Of a stretch of 54,691 nucleotides of DNA, positions 25,508 through 35,080 are shown one piece after another. Position 1 is the stretch's first letter; the number at the start of each line of letters is the position of its first letter. The DNA comes from Streptococcus sp. LYSM12 (GTDB lineage Bacteria > Bacillota > Bacilli > Lactobacillales > Streptococcaceae): the NCBI RefSeq assembly GCF_004569635.1, contig NZ_SPOZ01000019.1, forward strand, positions 1-54,691. Reading direction: 5' to 3'. A model generated the notes under the pieces. That model worked only from the letters and a program-made list of their open reading frames with translations. It made no database searches and was not told where the DNA came from. A program made the position numbers and the translations under genes.

Positions 25508-27250
25508 TTACAAACTGGAGTTTGATTGTTCGGATTTATTTTTTCCTGTTTCCTCCGTCTTCCAGAAGTCTGTTACAGCTCCTGTCGAGGCAGAGGATAC
25601 GATATGGGCATATTTTCCAAGCACGCCACGTGAATAAAGTGGTGGCAGTGTAGTTTCAGCCTTGCGGCGCTCCATTTCTTCATCAGTCACCGCCATAGTA
25701 ATTTCTTTGGTATCTTGGTCAACTGTTACTATATCACCTGTGCGGAGATAGGCGATTGGGCCACCCACCTGTGCTTCAGGTGCAACGTGTCCAACTACGA
25801 GACCATAAGTGCCACCCGAGAAACGACCGTCTGTGATGAGAGCGACCTTATCTCCTTGCCCTTTACCGACAATCATAGAAGAGAGGGAGAGCATTTCTGG
25901 CATACCAGGACCACCTTTTGGCCCGACGAAGCGGACAACAACTACATCGCCATCTACGATTTCGTCAGATAAGACTGCTTCAATCGCTTCTTCCTCAGAG
26001 TCAAAGACTTTAGCAGGACCGACATGGCGACGCACTTTTACTCCCGAAACTTTGGCAACGGCTCCGTCAGGTGCTAAGTTTCCTTTCAAGATGATGAGTG
26101 GTCCATCTGCACGTTTTGGATGATCAAGGGGCATAATGACTTCTTGACCCGGTGTCAACTCGTCAAAGGCTTCTAAGTTTTCAGCCACGGTCTTGCCAGT
26201 ACAGGTAATGCGATCTCCATGCAAGAAGCCGTGTTTGAGTAAGTATTTCATGACAGCAGGGACACCGCCAACTTCATAGAGGTCTTGGAAAACATATTTT
26301 CCAGACGGTTTCAAATCAGCCAAGTGAGGAACCCGTTCTTGGAAATCATTGAAATCTTCTAAGGTCAGCTCGACATTGGCAGCGTGAGCAATGGCAAGAA
26401 GATGTAGCGTTGCATTGGTAGAACCTCCCAGAGCCATCGTGACAGTAATGGCATCTTCAAAGGCTTCACGGGTCATGATGTCAGACGGTTTTAACCCCAT
26501 TTTTAGCATGTTGACTACTGCGCGACCTGCTTCTTTGATATCAGCTTGCTTTTCTGGTGATTCAGCAGGATGTGAAGACGAACCTGGTAGGCTCATGCCC
26601 ATGACTTCAATAGCTGTTGCCATGGTATTGGCCGTATACATGCCACCACATCCACCAGGACCAGGGCAGGCATTGCATTCTAAGGCTTTGACTTCTTCAG
26701 CAGTCATATCACCATGGTTCCATTTTCCAATTCCCTCAAAGACGGAGACGAGGTCGATGTCTTTTCCGTCTAGGTTTCCAGGAGCGATAGTTCCGCCATA
26801 GGCAAAAATTGCCGGAATATCCATGTTGGCAATGGCAATCATAGATCCAGGCATGTTTTTGTCACAGCCTCCAATCGCTACAAAGGCATCTACATTGTGA
26901 CCGCCCATGGCTGCTTCGATTGAGTCTGCAATAATGTCACGTGAGGTTAATGAGAAGCGCATTCCAGGTGTTCCCATGGCAATTCCGTCTGCAACTGTAA
27001 TGGTTCCATATTGAACAGGCCAAGCGCCAGCGTCTTTGACCCCAGCTTTGGCTAATTTTCCAAAGTCGTGCAAGTGCATGTTACAGGGCGTGTTTTCAGC
27101 CCACGTTGAAATAACACCTACAATCGGGCTGTCGAAGCTCTCATCTGTCATTCCCGTAGCGCGTAGCATGGCGCGGTTGGGGGATTTGACCATGGAATCA
27201 TAGACTGAGCTACGATGTTTCAACTGGTTGCGAGTGTTTTTTTCTGGCAT
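25508..27250 (-). CDS. ilvD: Dihydroxy-acid dehydratase
   Basis: Third step of valine and isoleucine synthesis (and the route to leucine and CoA): dehydrates dihydroxy-acids to 2-keto acids using a Fe-S cluster. The ATG at 27250 gives 580 residues (MPEKNTRNQ) and is preceded by AGAGGG. A TTG 21 bases upstream would extend the frame, but lies close to the -10. Cluster-binding cysteines are in GGCDKNMPG and [18 protein letters not shown]. The remaining family blocks, such as [19 protein letters not shown], are intact. TATAAT (27283-27288) lies about 35 bp upstream. It diverges from ilvBNC across the CodY-bearing gap. Confidence 0.96.
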   Translation of the reverse strand: MPEKNTRNQLKHRSSVYDSMVKSPNRAMLRATGMTDESFDSPIVGVISTWAENTPCNMHLHDFGKLAKAGVKDAGAWPVQYGTITVADGIAMGTPGMRFSLTSRDIIADSIEAAMGGHNVDAFVAIGGCDKNMPGSMIAIANMDIPAIFAYGGTIAPGNLDGKDIDLVSVFEGIGKWNHGDMTAEEVKALECNACPGPGGCGGMYTANTMATAIEVMGMSLPGSSSHPAESPEKQADIKEAGRAVVNMLKMGLKPSDIMTREAFEDAITVTMALGGSTNATLHLLAIAHAANVELTLEDFNDFQERVPHLADLKPSGKYVFQDLYEVGGVPAVMKYLLKHGFLHGDRITCTGKTVAENLEAFDELTPGQEVIMPLDHPKRADGPLIILKGNLAPDGAVAKVSGVKVRRHVGPAKVFDSEEEAIEAVLSDEIVDGDVVVVRFVGPKGGPGMPEMLSLSSMIVGKGQGDKVALITDGRFSGGTYGLVVGHVAPEAQVGGPIAYLRTGDIVTVDQDTKEITMAVTDEEMERRKAETTLPPLYSRGVLGKYAHIVSSASTGAVTDFWKTEETGKNKSEQSNSSL

Positions 27251-27455
27251 AGGAAGTCCCTCTTTCGTCAAGTCTTCTTTATATTATAGCATAAATTTTT
27301 GTGAAAAAAAGGTGTTTGATTAAAAAATAGGAGCTATAGAAGCGCTTCGTTCGTTTTTATATATATTATTCTACCTATAAAATCTAAAAGGGAGCTAAAA
27401 TACGGATTAGATAGTCAATAAATTTTGAAATTGTAGGAAATTGTTTAAAGTTAGG

Positions 27456-27470
27456 AATTTTCAGAAAATT
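27456..27470. promoter_or_regulatory. CodY operator (perfect consensus)
   Basis: AATTTTCAGAAAATT matches the CodY box AATTTTCWGAAAATT at all 15 positions. It abuts the ilvB -35 element (27474) and lies in the gap shared with ilvD. CodY, bound to branched-chain amino acids, is expected to repress here when these amino acids are plentiful. Confidence 0.92.
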
Positions 27471-27473
27471 ATA

Positions 27474-27501
27474 TTGACTTTATTAATCATTGTGATATGA
27501 T
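27474..27501 (+). promoter_or_regulatory. Promoter of ilvBN
   Basis: TTGACT (27474-27479) and TATGAT (27496-27501) are 16 bp apart. Transcription from here gives a leader of about 190 nt containing the R4 repeat. A weaker second candidate (TTGAGC near 27634 with TAGATA) lies closer to the gene. Confidence 0.65.
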
Positions 27502-27509
27502 AGTAGGTA

Positions 27510-27613
27510 ATACTCATCAAAAATCAGTTTCTTCCGCTGTTACCTCCCCTTACTGAGCTACAGTTCTAGCTGTCATTTCTCTGCTAGTCAGAGCTTGATT
27601 TTTCATAGAGTAT
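27510..27613. repeat. R4 repeat (BOX-like) in the ilvB leader
   Basis: ATACTCATCAAAAATCA at the left is mirrored by TTGATTTTTCATAGAGTAT at the right, with CTACAGTTCTAGCTGT inside forming a small hairpin. It is 104 bp long. The terminal pattern resembles pneumococcal BOX elements (ends ATACTC / GAGTAT). As part of the ilvB transcript it would form a long hairpin. Confidence 0.65.
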
Positions 27614-27695
27614 ATGCAAATTTATCTAGTATTTTGAGCAAGGATATGGTACCATATTAGATAATATCTGACGATAGATGAGAGGAGGAGGAGAG

Positions 27696-29399
27696 TTGAA
27701 TCAAATTCAATTAGAGGAAGCACATTCGGGTTCCTACCTAATATTAGACACTTTGAAAAAGTTAGGTGTTGATGTTATTTTTGGTTATCCAGGTGGGGCT
27801 GTCTTACCTCTCTACGATGAGATTTACCGTTTTAAAGGAATCCAGCATATACTGGCCCGTCACGAACAAGGGGCGACCCATGAAGCAGAGGGATATGCTA
27901 AATCCACTGGAAAAATAGGCGTCGCACTTGTGACAAGTGGTCCTGGTGCAACCAATGCCATTACAGGGATTGCAGATGCTATGAGCGATAGCGTGCCGAT
28001 GCTAGTTTTTACAGGACAGGTCGCAACGCGTGGAATCGGAAAAGATGCCTTTCAAGAGGCGGATATTATTGGAATTACCATGCCGATTACCAAGTATAAC
28101 TATCAGATACGGGATGCGGCAGATATTCCTCGCGTGATTACTGAAGCCATTCATATCGCGACAACAGGTCGTCCAGGTCCAGTCGTTATCGATATTCCAA
28201 AGGATATTCAGGAAACGGTGGTTGATTTTTACTACGATGATACGGTGTACTTACCAAGTTATCAGCCAACGATTAACCCGAATGGTTTGCAGGTTAAGAA
28301 GATTTTACAACAACTCTCGCTGGCTAAAAAGCCCGTTATTCTAGCAGGGGGAGGAGTCAATTATGCAGATGCTAATAAAGAATTGATTGCCTTTGCAGAG
28401 CGTTACAGACTTCCAGTTGTCTCTACCCTTTTAGGTTTAGGAACCATGCCAGTTCAGCACGAGTTATCACTCGGCATGGGAGGGATGCACGGTTCATATG
28501 CTTCCAATATGGCCTTGACAGATGCGGATTATATCATTAATATCGGTGCGCGGTTCGATGACCGCTTAACAGGAAATCCAAGCACCTTTGCTGTCCATGC
28601 GACTGTTGCGCATATCGATATAGATCCAGCTGAGATAGGCAAGGTTGTCAAGACACAAATTCCTGTCGTTGGAGATGCCAAGGCAACGCTTGAAACCTTA
28701 TTGGTCTTAGAAACCGTTGAGACCAATTATGAAGCATGGACCAGTCACGTTCTTGACAACAAGCGCCGTGCTCCATTTGGCTATGATGAAGATGAGCAAT
28801 CAATCAAGCCTCAGAAAGTGATTGAATTGATTGGTGAGATGACAAATGGAGATGCTATTGTGGTGACGGATGTGGGGCAACACCAAATGTGGGCAGCCCA
28901 GTTCTACCCCTACAAACACGCTCGTCAGCTCATCACTTCTGGTGGCATGGGAACGATGGGCTTTGGGATTCCGGCCGCTATCGGTGCTAAATTAGCCAAT
29001 CCAAATCGTGAAGTAGTCCTCTTTGTAGGTGATGGTGGTTTTCAAATGACCAATCAGGAACTTGCAATTCTAAACGGCTACGGTGTGCCAATTAAGGTGA
29101 TCTTGCTAAACAATCACTCGCTCGGTATGGTGCGCCAATGGCAGGAGTCTTTCTATGACGAACGCCGGAGCCAGTCTGTCTTTGATGCAGAGCCGAATTT
29201 CAGACTTCTAGCAGAAGCCTATGGGATTAGTTATGCAAGCTGCACCAGTCCAGCTACATTAGCTGAGGATTTAGGGGTTGTGAAAGAAAATAGACCGATG
29301 TTGATTGAAATTCATATTTCCAATAAAGAGCATGTGCAGCCGATGGTTCCAGCAGGTAAGAGTAATGCAGAAATGTTGGGGGTGAAGTTCAATGCGTAG
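27696..29399 (+). CDS. ilvB: Acetolactate synthase large subunit
   Basis: ThDP-dependent enzyme that joins two pyruvates, or pyruvate and 2-oxobutyrate, in the first common step of branched-chain synthesis. I choose the TTG at 27696 (567 residues, MNQIQLEEAHSGSY) because the AGGAGGAGGAG ribosome site lies directly before it. The ATG at 27678 would sit upstream of that site. The catalytic Glu57 is in ARHEQGATHE, and the ThDP/Mg motif GDGGFQMTNQE lies near 447. An ATG overlap joins it to ilvN. CodY control is expected. Length and order (ilvB-ilvN-ilvC-ilvA) match other streptococci. Confidence 0.96.
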   Translation: MNQIQLEEAHSGSYLILDTLKKLGVDVIFGYPGGAVLPLYDEIYRFKGIQHILARHEQGATHEAEGYAKSTGKIGVALVTSGPGATNAITGIADAMSDSVPMLVFTGQVATRGIGKDAFQEADIIGITMPITKYNYQIRDAADIPRVITEAIHIATTGRPGPVVIDIPKDIQETVVDFYYDDTVYLPSYQPTINPNGLQVKKILQQLSLAKKPVILAGGGVNYADANKELIAFAERYRLPVVSTLLGLGTMPVQHELSLGMGGMHGSYASNMALTDADYIINIGARFDDRLTGNPSTFAVHATVAHIDIDPAEIGKVVKTQIPVVGDAKATLETLLVLETVETNYEAWTSHVLDNKRRAPFGYDEDEQSIKPQKVIELIGEMTNGDAIVVTDVGQHQMWAAQFYPYKHARQLITSGGMGTMGFGIPAAIGAKLANPNREVVLFVGDGGFQMTNQELAILNGYGVPIKVILLNNHSLGMVRQWQESFYDERRSQSVFDAEPNFRLLAEAYGISYASCTSPATLAEDLGVVKENRPMLIEIHISNKEHVQPMVPAGKSNAEMLGVKFNA

Positions 29400-29868
29400 A
29401 ATGTTGACAGCCAAATTGAGAAATTCATCTGGGGTCCTGAATCGTTTTACGGGCATCTTATCTCGTAGGCAGATTAACATTGAATCAATCTCGGTAGGAC
29501 CGACTGAAATTGCTGAGATTTCAAGAGTTACGGTCATCATTGATGTCAAAAGCATGGATGAGGTAGAGCAAATTATCAAACAGCTCAATCGCTTGATTGA
29601 TGTCGTTCGCGTGAGAGATATTACAGATATTCCGCATATGGAGCGTGAGGTGCTCTTGGTCAAAATTGTGGCTCCACCAGCTAAGCGAGCTGAGATTTTG
29701 GCTATTATCCAACCGTTTCGGGCGAGTGTTGTTGATGTGGCCCCACATTCGATTACCATTCAAATGACGGGCGACGGTGATAAGATTGAAGCGCTTTTGC
29801 GCGTCATCCAACCCTATGGTATCAAAAATATTGCTCGTACAGGAGCAACAGGATTTAGCAGAGATTAA
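29392..29868 (+). CDS. ilvN: Acetolactate synthase small (regulatory) subunit
   Basis: A 158-residue ACT-domain subunit that activates IlvB and confers valine feedback inhibition. The ACT domain at the N-terminus has NSSGVLNRFTGILSRRQINI (about 11-30) and ESISVGPTE. The C-terminal ALS_ss_C domain starts at about 80 (LVKIVAPPAKRAEILAII). It overlaps the end of ilvB by eight bases, so the subunits are translationally coupled. Confidence 0.96.
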   Translation: MRRMLTAKLRNSSGVLNRFTGILSRRQINIESISVGPTEIAEISRVTVIIDVKSMDEVEQIIKQLNRLIDVVRVRDITDIPHMEREVLLVKIVAPPAKRAEILAIIQPFRASVVDVAPHSITIQMTGDGDKIEALLRVIQPYGIKNIARTGATGFSRD

Positions 29869-29895
29869 GCACCTGTATTCATCAGTGAGGTGCTT
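29867..29895 (+). terminator. Hairpin after ilvN
   Basis: AAGCACCT and AGGTGCTT form an 8-bp stem at the ilvN stop codon. The T-run after it is weak, so it may attenuate rather than end transcription into ilvC, 240 bp further on. The rest of 29896-30135 shows no clear promoter. Confidence 0.5.
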
Positions 29896-30114
29896 TGATT
29901 CAGGAGGGACTGTCATTTCCATTTATCGTTTCATCTAGCATTAAAAGCGAATAAAAGGGAAAGTAAAAGACAATCTCTACAGCTGTGTCTTGTTTTCAAT
30001 TAGAGCGGATTTTCTTGAACGAATACGAGCGATATGTTGAAAAAGAAGCAATGAATCATAGGAACAGTAGCCTTGTCATGAAAGGCGGAACTGTGAATAG
30101 AGATTCTAAGATAA

Positions 30115-31158
<1,044 letters not shown>

Positions 31159-31553
31159 GATTAAGGCAAGATAGTTGGATAGTGAAGTAGTTAGCAAATT
31201 TGACAAGTATATAGAGGAAGTGAGGGAAATTAGTGCTACAAACGCGATTTTTCTCACTTTATTTTCATGTTAGAATCTGTAGTTATACTCTACACATCTC
31301 AACAGCTGACGAGAGGGTAGGGATAGAAAAGCCAGCCTCCTCTAAACGGAGGGGAGAATTGGCATTCAGCAAGGTGAGCCAAGGACGGAAAAAGGTGATG
31401 TTTGATGAGAAACACAAGTGAGAGGCTTTTCAATCCCCGAGAGAGTTCTTGAAAGAATATTGGCTGTATGCTGAAAAAGTAGTCTTCATGTAAATAGACA
31501 GGATGAGCTATGAATACAGTTTTTAAGACCAGTTTGTGTAAAAAGGAGAAGTT
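31159..31553. other. Gap between ilvC and ilvA
   Basis: The gap contains a short CCTCC/GGAGG-type hairpin near 31335-31355 and no reading frame worth calling. I looked for a T-box (a GGTGGNACCGCG-like core) and found none. AAAAAGGAG before ilvA is the ribosome site. Confidence 0.5.
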
Positions 31554-32804
31554 ATGTTAACAGCAAAAGACATTGTTCGTGCTCATAAGGTATTGAAAGA
31601 TGTCGTGGTTTACACACCACTAGATTATGATCGTTATCTATCAGAAAAGTATGGGGCAAAGATTTATCTCAAACGTGAAAATGCTCAACGCGTGCGCTCA
31701 TTTAAGATTCGTGGGGCCTATTACGCGATTTCGCAGTTGAATGAAGAAGAACGGAAACGAGGTGTTGTTTGTGCGAGTGCGGGTAATCATGCTCAGGGGG
31801 TAGCCTTTACCTGTAATGAATTAAAGATTCCTGCGACGATTTTCATGCCGATTACCACACCGCAGCAAAAAATTGGGCAAGTCCGTTTCTTTGGCGGTGA
31901 TATGGTGGACATCAAGCTGGTCGGAGATACTTTTGATGCATCTGCCAAAGCAGCTCAAGACTTTACCGAGCGTGAAATGCGTACCTTTATTGCGCCTTTT
32001 GATGATCGAAATGTGCAAGCAGGTCAAGGAACGGTCGCCTATGAAATCATGGAAGAAGCAGAGCGTGAATCCATCGCCTTTGATACGATGTTGGTACCAG
32101 TTGGTGGAGGTGGTCTGATTGCAGGTGTGGCAACCTATGTTAAGGAAAAAAATCCTGACATTGAAGTGATTGGTGTGGAAGCTGAGGGGGCACGCAGTAT
32201 GAAAGCGGCTTTCGAAGCAGGTGGTCCTGTTCGGCTGAAAGAGATTGATAAGTTTGCTGACGGAATTGCGGTCCAAAAGGTAGGGCAGTTGACCTATGAA
32301 GTCACTCGTCAGCATGTGGAAAATCTCATTGGTGTCAATGAGGGCTTGATTTCTGAAACCTTGATTGATCTGTATTCTAAGCAAGGTATAGTAGCAGAGC
32401 CGGCAGGTGCAGCCAGTATTGCAGCTCTTGAAGTTTTGAGTGAATACATCAAAGGTAAGACGGTTTGTTGTATTATTTCAGGAGGCAACAACGATATCAA
32501 CCGCATGCCAGAAATGGAAGAGCGGGCACTCATTTATGACGGTATCAAGCATTACTTTGTTGTGAATTTTCCACAACGTCCAGGAGCTTTACGAGAATTT
32601 GTAACGGACATCTTGGGACCAAATGATGATATCACACGTTTTGAGTACATCAAACGAGCGAGCAAGGGAACAGGTCCAGTTCTCATCGGGGTGGCTCTCG
32701 CAGATAAGCACGGCTATGCAGGCTTGATTGAGCGCATGGAAAAATTTGACCCCTCCTTTATCAATCTGAGAGGTAATGAGACACTTTATAGTTTGCTCGT
32801 GTAA
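31554..32804 (+). CDS. ilvA: Threonine ammonia-lyase (biosynthetic)
   Basis: PLP enzyme that deaminates threonine to 2-oxobutyrate, the entry to isoleucine. The protein has 416 residues, the short bacterial form. PLP Lys51 is in RSFKIRGAYYAI, the phosphate-binding loop is VPVGGGGLIAG and the cofactor-contact motif SAGNHAQGVA lies near 75. A single ACT-like regulatory domain fills about 330-416 (YFVVNFPQRPGALREFV), so isoleucine inhibition is likely. It completes the ilv cluster. Confidence 0.95.
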   Translation: MLTAKDIVRAHKVLKDVVVYTPLDYDRYLSEKYGAKIYLKRENAQRVRSFKIRGAYYAISQLNEEERKRGVVCASAGNHAQGVAFTCNELKIPATIFMPITTPQQKIGQVRFFGGDMVDIKLVGDTFDASAKAAQDFTEREMRTFIAPFDDRNVQAGQGTVAYEIMEEAERESIAFDTMLVPVGGGGLIAGVATYVKEKNPDIEVIGVEAEGARSMKAAFEAGGPVRLKEIDKFADGIAVQKVGQLTYEVTRQHVENLIGVNEGLISETLIDLYSKQGIVAEPAGAASIAALEVLSEYIKGKTVCCIISGGNNDINRMPEMEERALIYDGIKHYFVVNFPQRPGALREFVTDILGPNDDITRFEYIKRASKGTGPVLIGVALADKHGYAGLIERMEKFDPSFINLRGNETLYSLLV

Positions 32805-32840
32805 GCGTTCAACTATTTTGTGAAAACTGCCTATTTTTGC

Positions 32841-32869
32841 TTGTCAGCTCTTAAATAAAACAGTATAAT
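32841..32869 (+). promoter_or_regulatory. Promoter of the SPFH gene
   Basis: TTGTCA (32841-32846) and a perfect TATAAT (32864-32869) are 17 bp apart, about 28 bp before the start codon. Confidence 0.8.
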
Positions 32870-32896
32870 ATTATCCAAAGAAAGGGAGGATACCAT

Positions 32897-33793
32897 ATGG
32901 TTATCAGTATTCTTAGTATTGTACTGGCTATCATTGTCTTTTTGGCCGTAGTACTTGCCTTGAGTTCGCTCTATGTCGTTCGTCAACAATCGGTTGTCAT
33001 TATTGAACGATTTGGTAAATACCAGAAGTTAAGCACGAGTGGGATTCACTTACGGCTTCCATTTGGAATTGACAATATTGCAGCGCGCATTCAACTGCGT
33101 CTACTCCAAAGTGAGATTGTGGTTGAAACCAAGACTCAGGATAATGTCTTTGTGACCATGAACGTGGCTACTCAGTACCGCGTCAACGAGAACAATGTCA
33201 CAGATGCCTACTACAAGCTCATGCGTCCAGAGGCGCAGATTAAGTCCTATATAGAAGATGCTCTTCGTTCATCTGTTCCGAAGTTGACCTTGGATGAATT
33301 GTTCGAGAAAAAAGACGAAATTGCCCTTGAAGTCCAAAAGCAAGTGGCAGAAGAAATGTCTACGTACGGATATATTATTGTGAAAACATTAATTACCAAG
33401 GTAGAGCCTGATGCAGAAGTCAAGCAGTCTATGAATGAAATCAACGCTGCTCAACGTAAACGTGCAGCCGCTCAAGAACTAGCAGAAGCGGATAAAATCA
33501 AGATTGTGACAGCTGCTGAAGCAGAGGCTGAAAAAGATCGTTTGCATGGTGTCGGAATCGCACAACAACGCAAGGCTATTGTGGATGGCTTGGCTGATTC
33601 CATCAAAGAATTGAAGGAATCAGAAATCGGCTTGACAGAGGAGCAAATTATGTCCATCCTCTTGACGAACCAATATCTTGATACCTTGAATAATTTTTCA
33701 TATACAGGAAATAGCACCATCTTCCTACCCGCAAGTCCTGAGGGAATGGAAGACATTCGCACACAAATCTTATCTGCTCTAAAAGCAAAATAA
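32897..33793 (+). CDS. SPFH/Band 7 (stomatin-like) membrane protein
   Basis: A 298-residue protein of the stomatin/prohibitin/flotillin/HflK superfamily; members scaffold membrane domains and influence proteases. One N-terminal membrane helix (about 3-26) is followed by VVIIERFGKYQKLSTSGIHL and the SPFH domain (about 30-185). An Ala/Glu-rich coiled coil runs at about 180-245, and a hydrophobic C-terminal patch follows. AAAGGGAGG precedes the ATG. It has its own promoter. No NfeD-type partner is adjacent. Function in streptococci is not established. Confidence 0.9.
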   Translation: MVISILSIVLAIIVFLAVVLALSSLYVVRQQSVVIIERFGKYQKLSTSGIHLRLPFGIDNIAARIQLRLLQSEIVVETKTQDNVFVTMNVATQYRVNENNVTDAYYKLMRPEAQIKSYIEDALRSSVPKLTLDELFEKKDEIALEVQKQVAEEMSTYGYIIVKTLITKVEPDAEVKQSMNEINAAQRKRAAAQELAEADKIKIVTAAEAEAEKDRLHGVGIAQQRKAIVDGLADSIKELKESEIGLTEEQIMSILLTNQYLDTLNNFSYTGNSTIFLPASPEGMEDIRTQILSALKAK

Positions 33794-33809
33794 TACCGAT
33801 TTTACACAT

Positions 33810-33838
33810 TTTACTTGACAAGTTATCAAGGATATAAT
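33810..33838 (+). promoter_or_regulatory. Promoter of the small HTH-like gene
   Basis: TTTACT (33810-33815) and a perfect TATAAT (33833-33838) are 17 bp apart. The ATG follows about 37 bp later with AAAGGGG between. Confidence 0.65.
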
Positions 33839-33875
33839 AAACTGAATTGAACGAATAAAAAGAAAGGGGTTTCTC

Positions 33876-34085
33876 ATGACTAGTTATGAAAAAGTGGCCG
33901 CAGTTGTCGGTTGGGTACGCGATAAGAAAATCACAGGGTATCGTATCAGTAAAGAGACAAATGCACGTGAGATGTCAGTTATTGCTCTTGCACAGGGTCG
34001 TGCAAAAATTGACAACATTTCATTTGCTACCGCTTTGGGGCTTATTGATTTTTATGACAAAAATCATAAAAAATTTGAGAACTAA
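33876..34085 (+). CDS. Small HTH-like protein of unknown function
   Basis: A 69-residue basic protein. Residues about 20-58 (GYRISKETNAREMSVIALAQG and the following helix) read like a Cro/XRE-type helix-turn-helix. The first helix carries YRISKET and the turn leads to an ALAQGRAKI recognition region. There is no effector or membrane domain. It has its own promoter and two hairpin terminators, so it forms a separate small transcription unit. It may be a DNA-binding regulator, but a related nucleic-acid-free fold cannot be ruled out. I know of no assigned function. Confidence 0.75.
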   Translation: MTSYEKVAAVVGWVRDKKITGYRISKETNAREMSVIALAQGRAKIDNISFATALGLIDFYDKNHKKFEN

Positions 34086-34096
34086 TTTTAAGTGTG

Positions 34097-34166
34097 AGAG
34101 GGGAGTGTATGCTCCTCTTTTACTCTTTTTAAAAATACCAGCTAGTTTTTCTAGCTGGTATTTTTA
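34097..34166 (+). terminator. Tandem terminators after the HTH-like gene
   Basis: The first hairpin AGAGGGGAG/GCTCCTCT (34097-34120) leads into TTTTACTC. The second, AAAAATACCAGCTAG / CTAGCTGGTATTTTT (34131-34166), is a long perfect stem with symmetrical A/T flanks. The second would work on both strands. Confidence 0.8.
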
Positions 34167-34194
34167 GTCTTGTTCAAGGAAAATCTGCTACCTC

Positions 34195-34258
34195 ATACTC
34201 GTCAAAGACCAACTTCTGCCTTGGATTTTCCTGCCTAGTCAAGAGTGTGATAGAGTAT
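34195..34258. repeat. Short R4-type (BOX-like) repeat
   Basis: ATACTCGTCAAA at the left and GATAGAGTAT at the right delimit 64 bp with ends like the R4 unit in the ilvB leader but a shorter interior. The call rests on the ends only. Confidence 0.5.
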
Positions 34259-34330
34259 GAATAGAACCATTTTAACAATCTCTTATGCTTCAAAGAACAT
34301 GACCGATAGAGGAAGCTTGGTTTTCATTTT

Positions 34331-35080
34331 TTAAGGGGTATGACCTAGGAAACGCTGCAAGAATTCTTTCGTTCTTGCTTTTTGCGGATTTTCAAAAATT
34401 TGCTGTGGGCTACCTTCTTCAGCAATCAGTCCCTTGTCCATAAAGATAACGCGGTCTGAAACATCACGGGCAAACTCCATTTCATGGGTAACGATAATCA
34501 TGGTCAAGCCTGATTTGGCAAGGTCTTGCATCGTTTTTAAGACTTCACCCACCATTTCAGGGTCAAGAGCAGAAGTTGGTTCATCAAAGAGGATTACTTC
34601 TGGATGGACAGAAAGGGCGCGAGCTATTGCTACTCGCTGTTTTTGTCCACCGGATAGCTGGCTTGGTTTGGCAGTCCAGTATTGTTCAGTCATACCGACC
34701 TTGTTGAGATTTTCTTTTGCGATTTGTTCTGCCTCAGTACGGCTGCGTTTTAAGACAGTCGTTTGGGCAACAATAGCATTTTCTAAGACGTTTAGGTTAT
34801 CAAAAAGATTGAAAGACTGAAAGACCATCCCTAACTTTTCGCGATAAGTTGTCAAATCATAGCCTTTTGTCAATACGTTTTTACCATGGTAGAGAATCTC
34901 CCCCTCGCTTGGTATTTCTAAGAGATTGATTGAACGCAAGAAAGTTGATTTTCCAGAACCAGAAGAGCCGATAATGGAGATAACTTCTCCTTTTTTGACA
35001 GTCATAGAAATGTCTTTTAGGACTAGATTTTGGCCAAAAGCTTTTTTCAGATGCTTGATTTCTAAAATCGTATTAGTCAT
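34331..35080 (-). CDS. Polar amino-acid ABC transporter ATP-binding protein
   Basis: ATPase of a glutamine/polar-amino-acid importer (GlnQ type). The start at 35080 ([18 protein letters not shown]) gives 249 residues. Walker A is GSSGSGKST, the signature [15 protein letters not shown] and Walker [13 protein letters not shown]; all are intact. The upstream 22-codon extension lies within the permease gene and is rejected. It overlaps the permease stop by eight bases. Its Shine-Dalgarno GGAGG is part of GGAGGTCCTCC, a self-complementary site, so translation may depend on ribosomes finishing the permease. Exact substrate is unknown. Confidence 0.93.
   Translation of the reverse strand: MTNTILEIKHLKKAFGQNLVLKDISMTVKKGEVISIIGSSGSGKSTFLRSINLLEIPSEGEILYHGKNVLTKGYDLTTYREKLGMVFQSFNLFDNLNVLENAIVAQTTVLKRSRTEAEQIAKENLNKVGMTEQYWTAKPSQLSGGQKQRVAIARALSVHPEVILFDEPTSALDPEMVGEVLKTMQDLAKSGLTMIIVTHEMEFARDVSDRVIFMDKGLIAEEGSPQQIFENPQKARTKEFLQRFLGHTP

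Noticed and set aside
31159..31553. T-box upstream of ilvA
   Set aside because: No GGTGGNACCGCG-like core and no terminator/antiterminator pair are present.
31821..32384. 187-codon minus-strand frame inside ilvA
   Set aside because: A shadow of ilvA; no family resemblance and no promoter or ribosome site.
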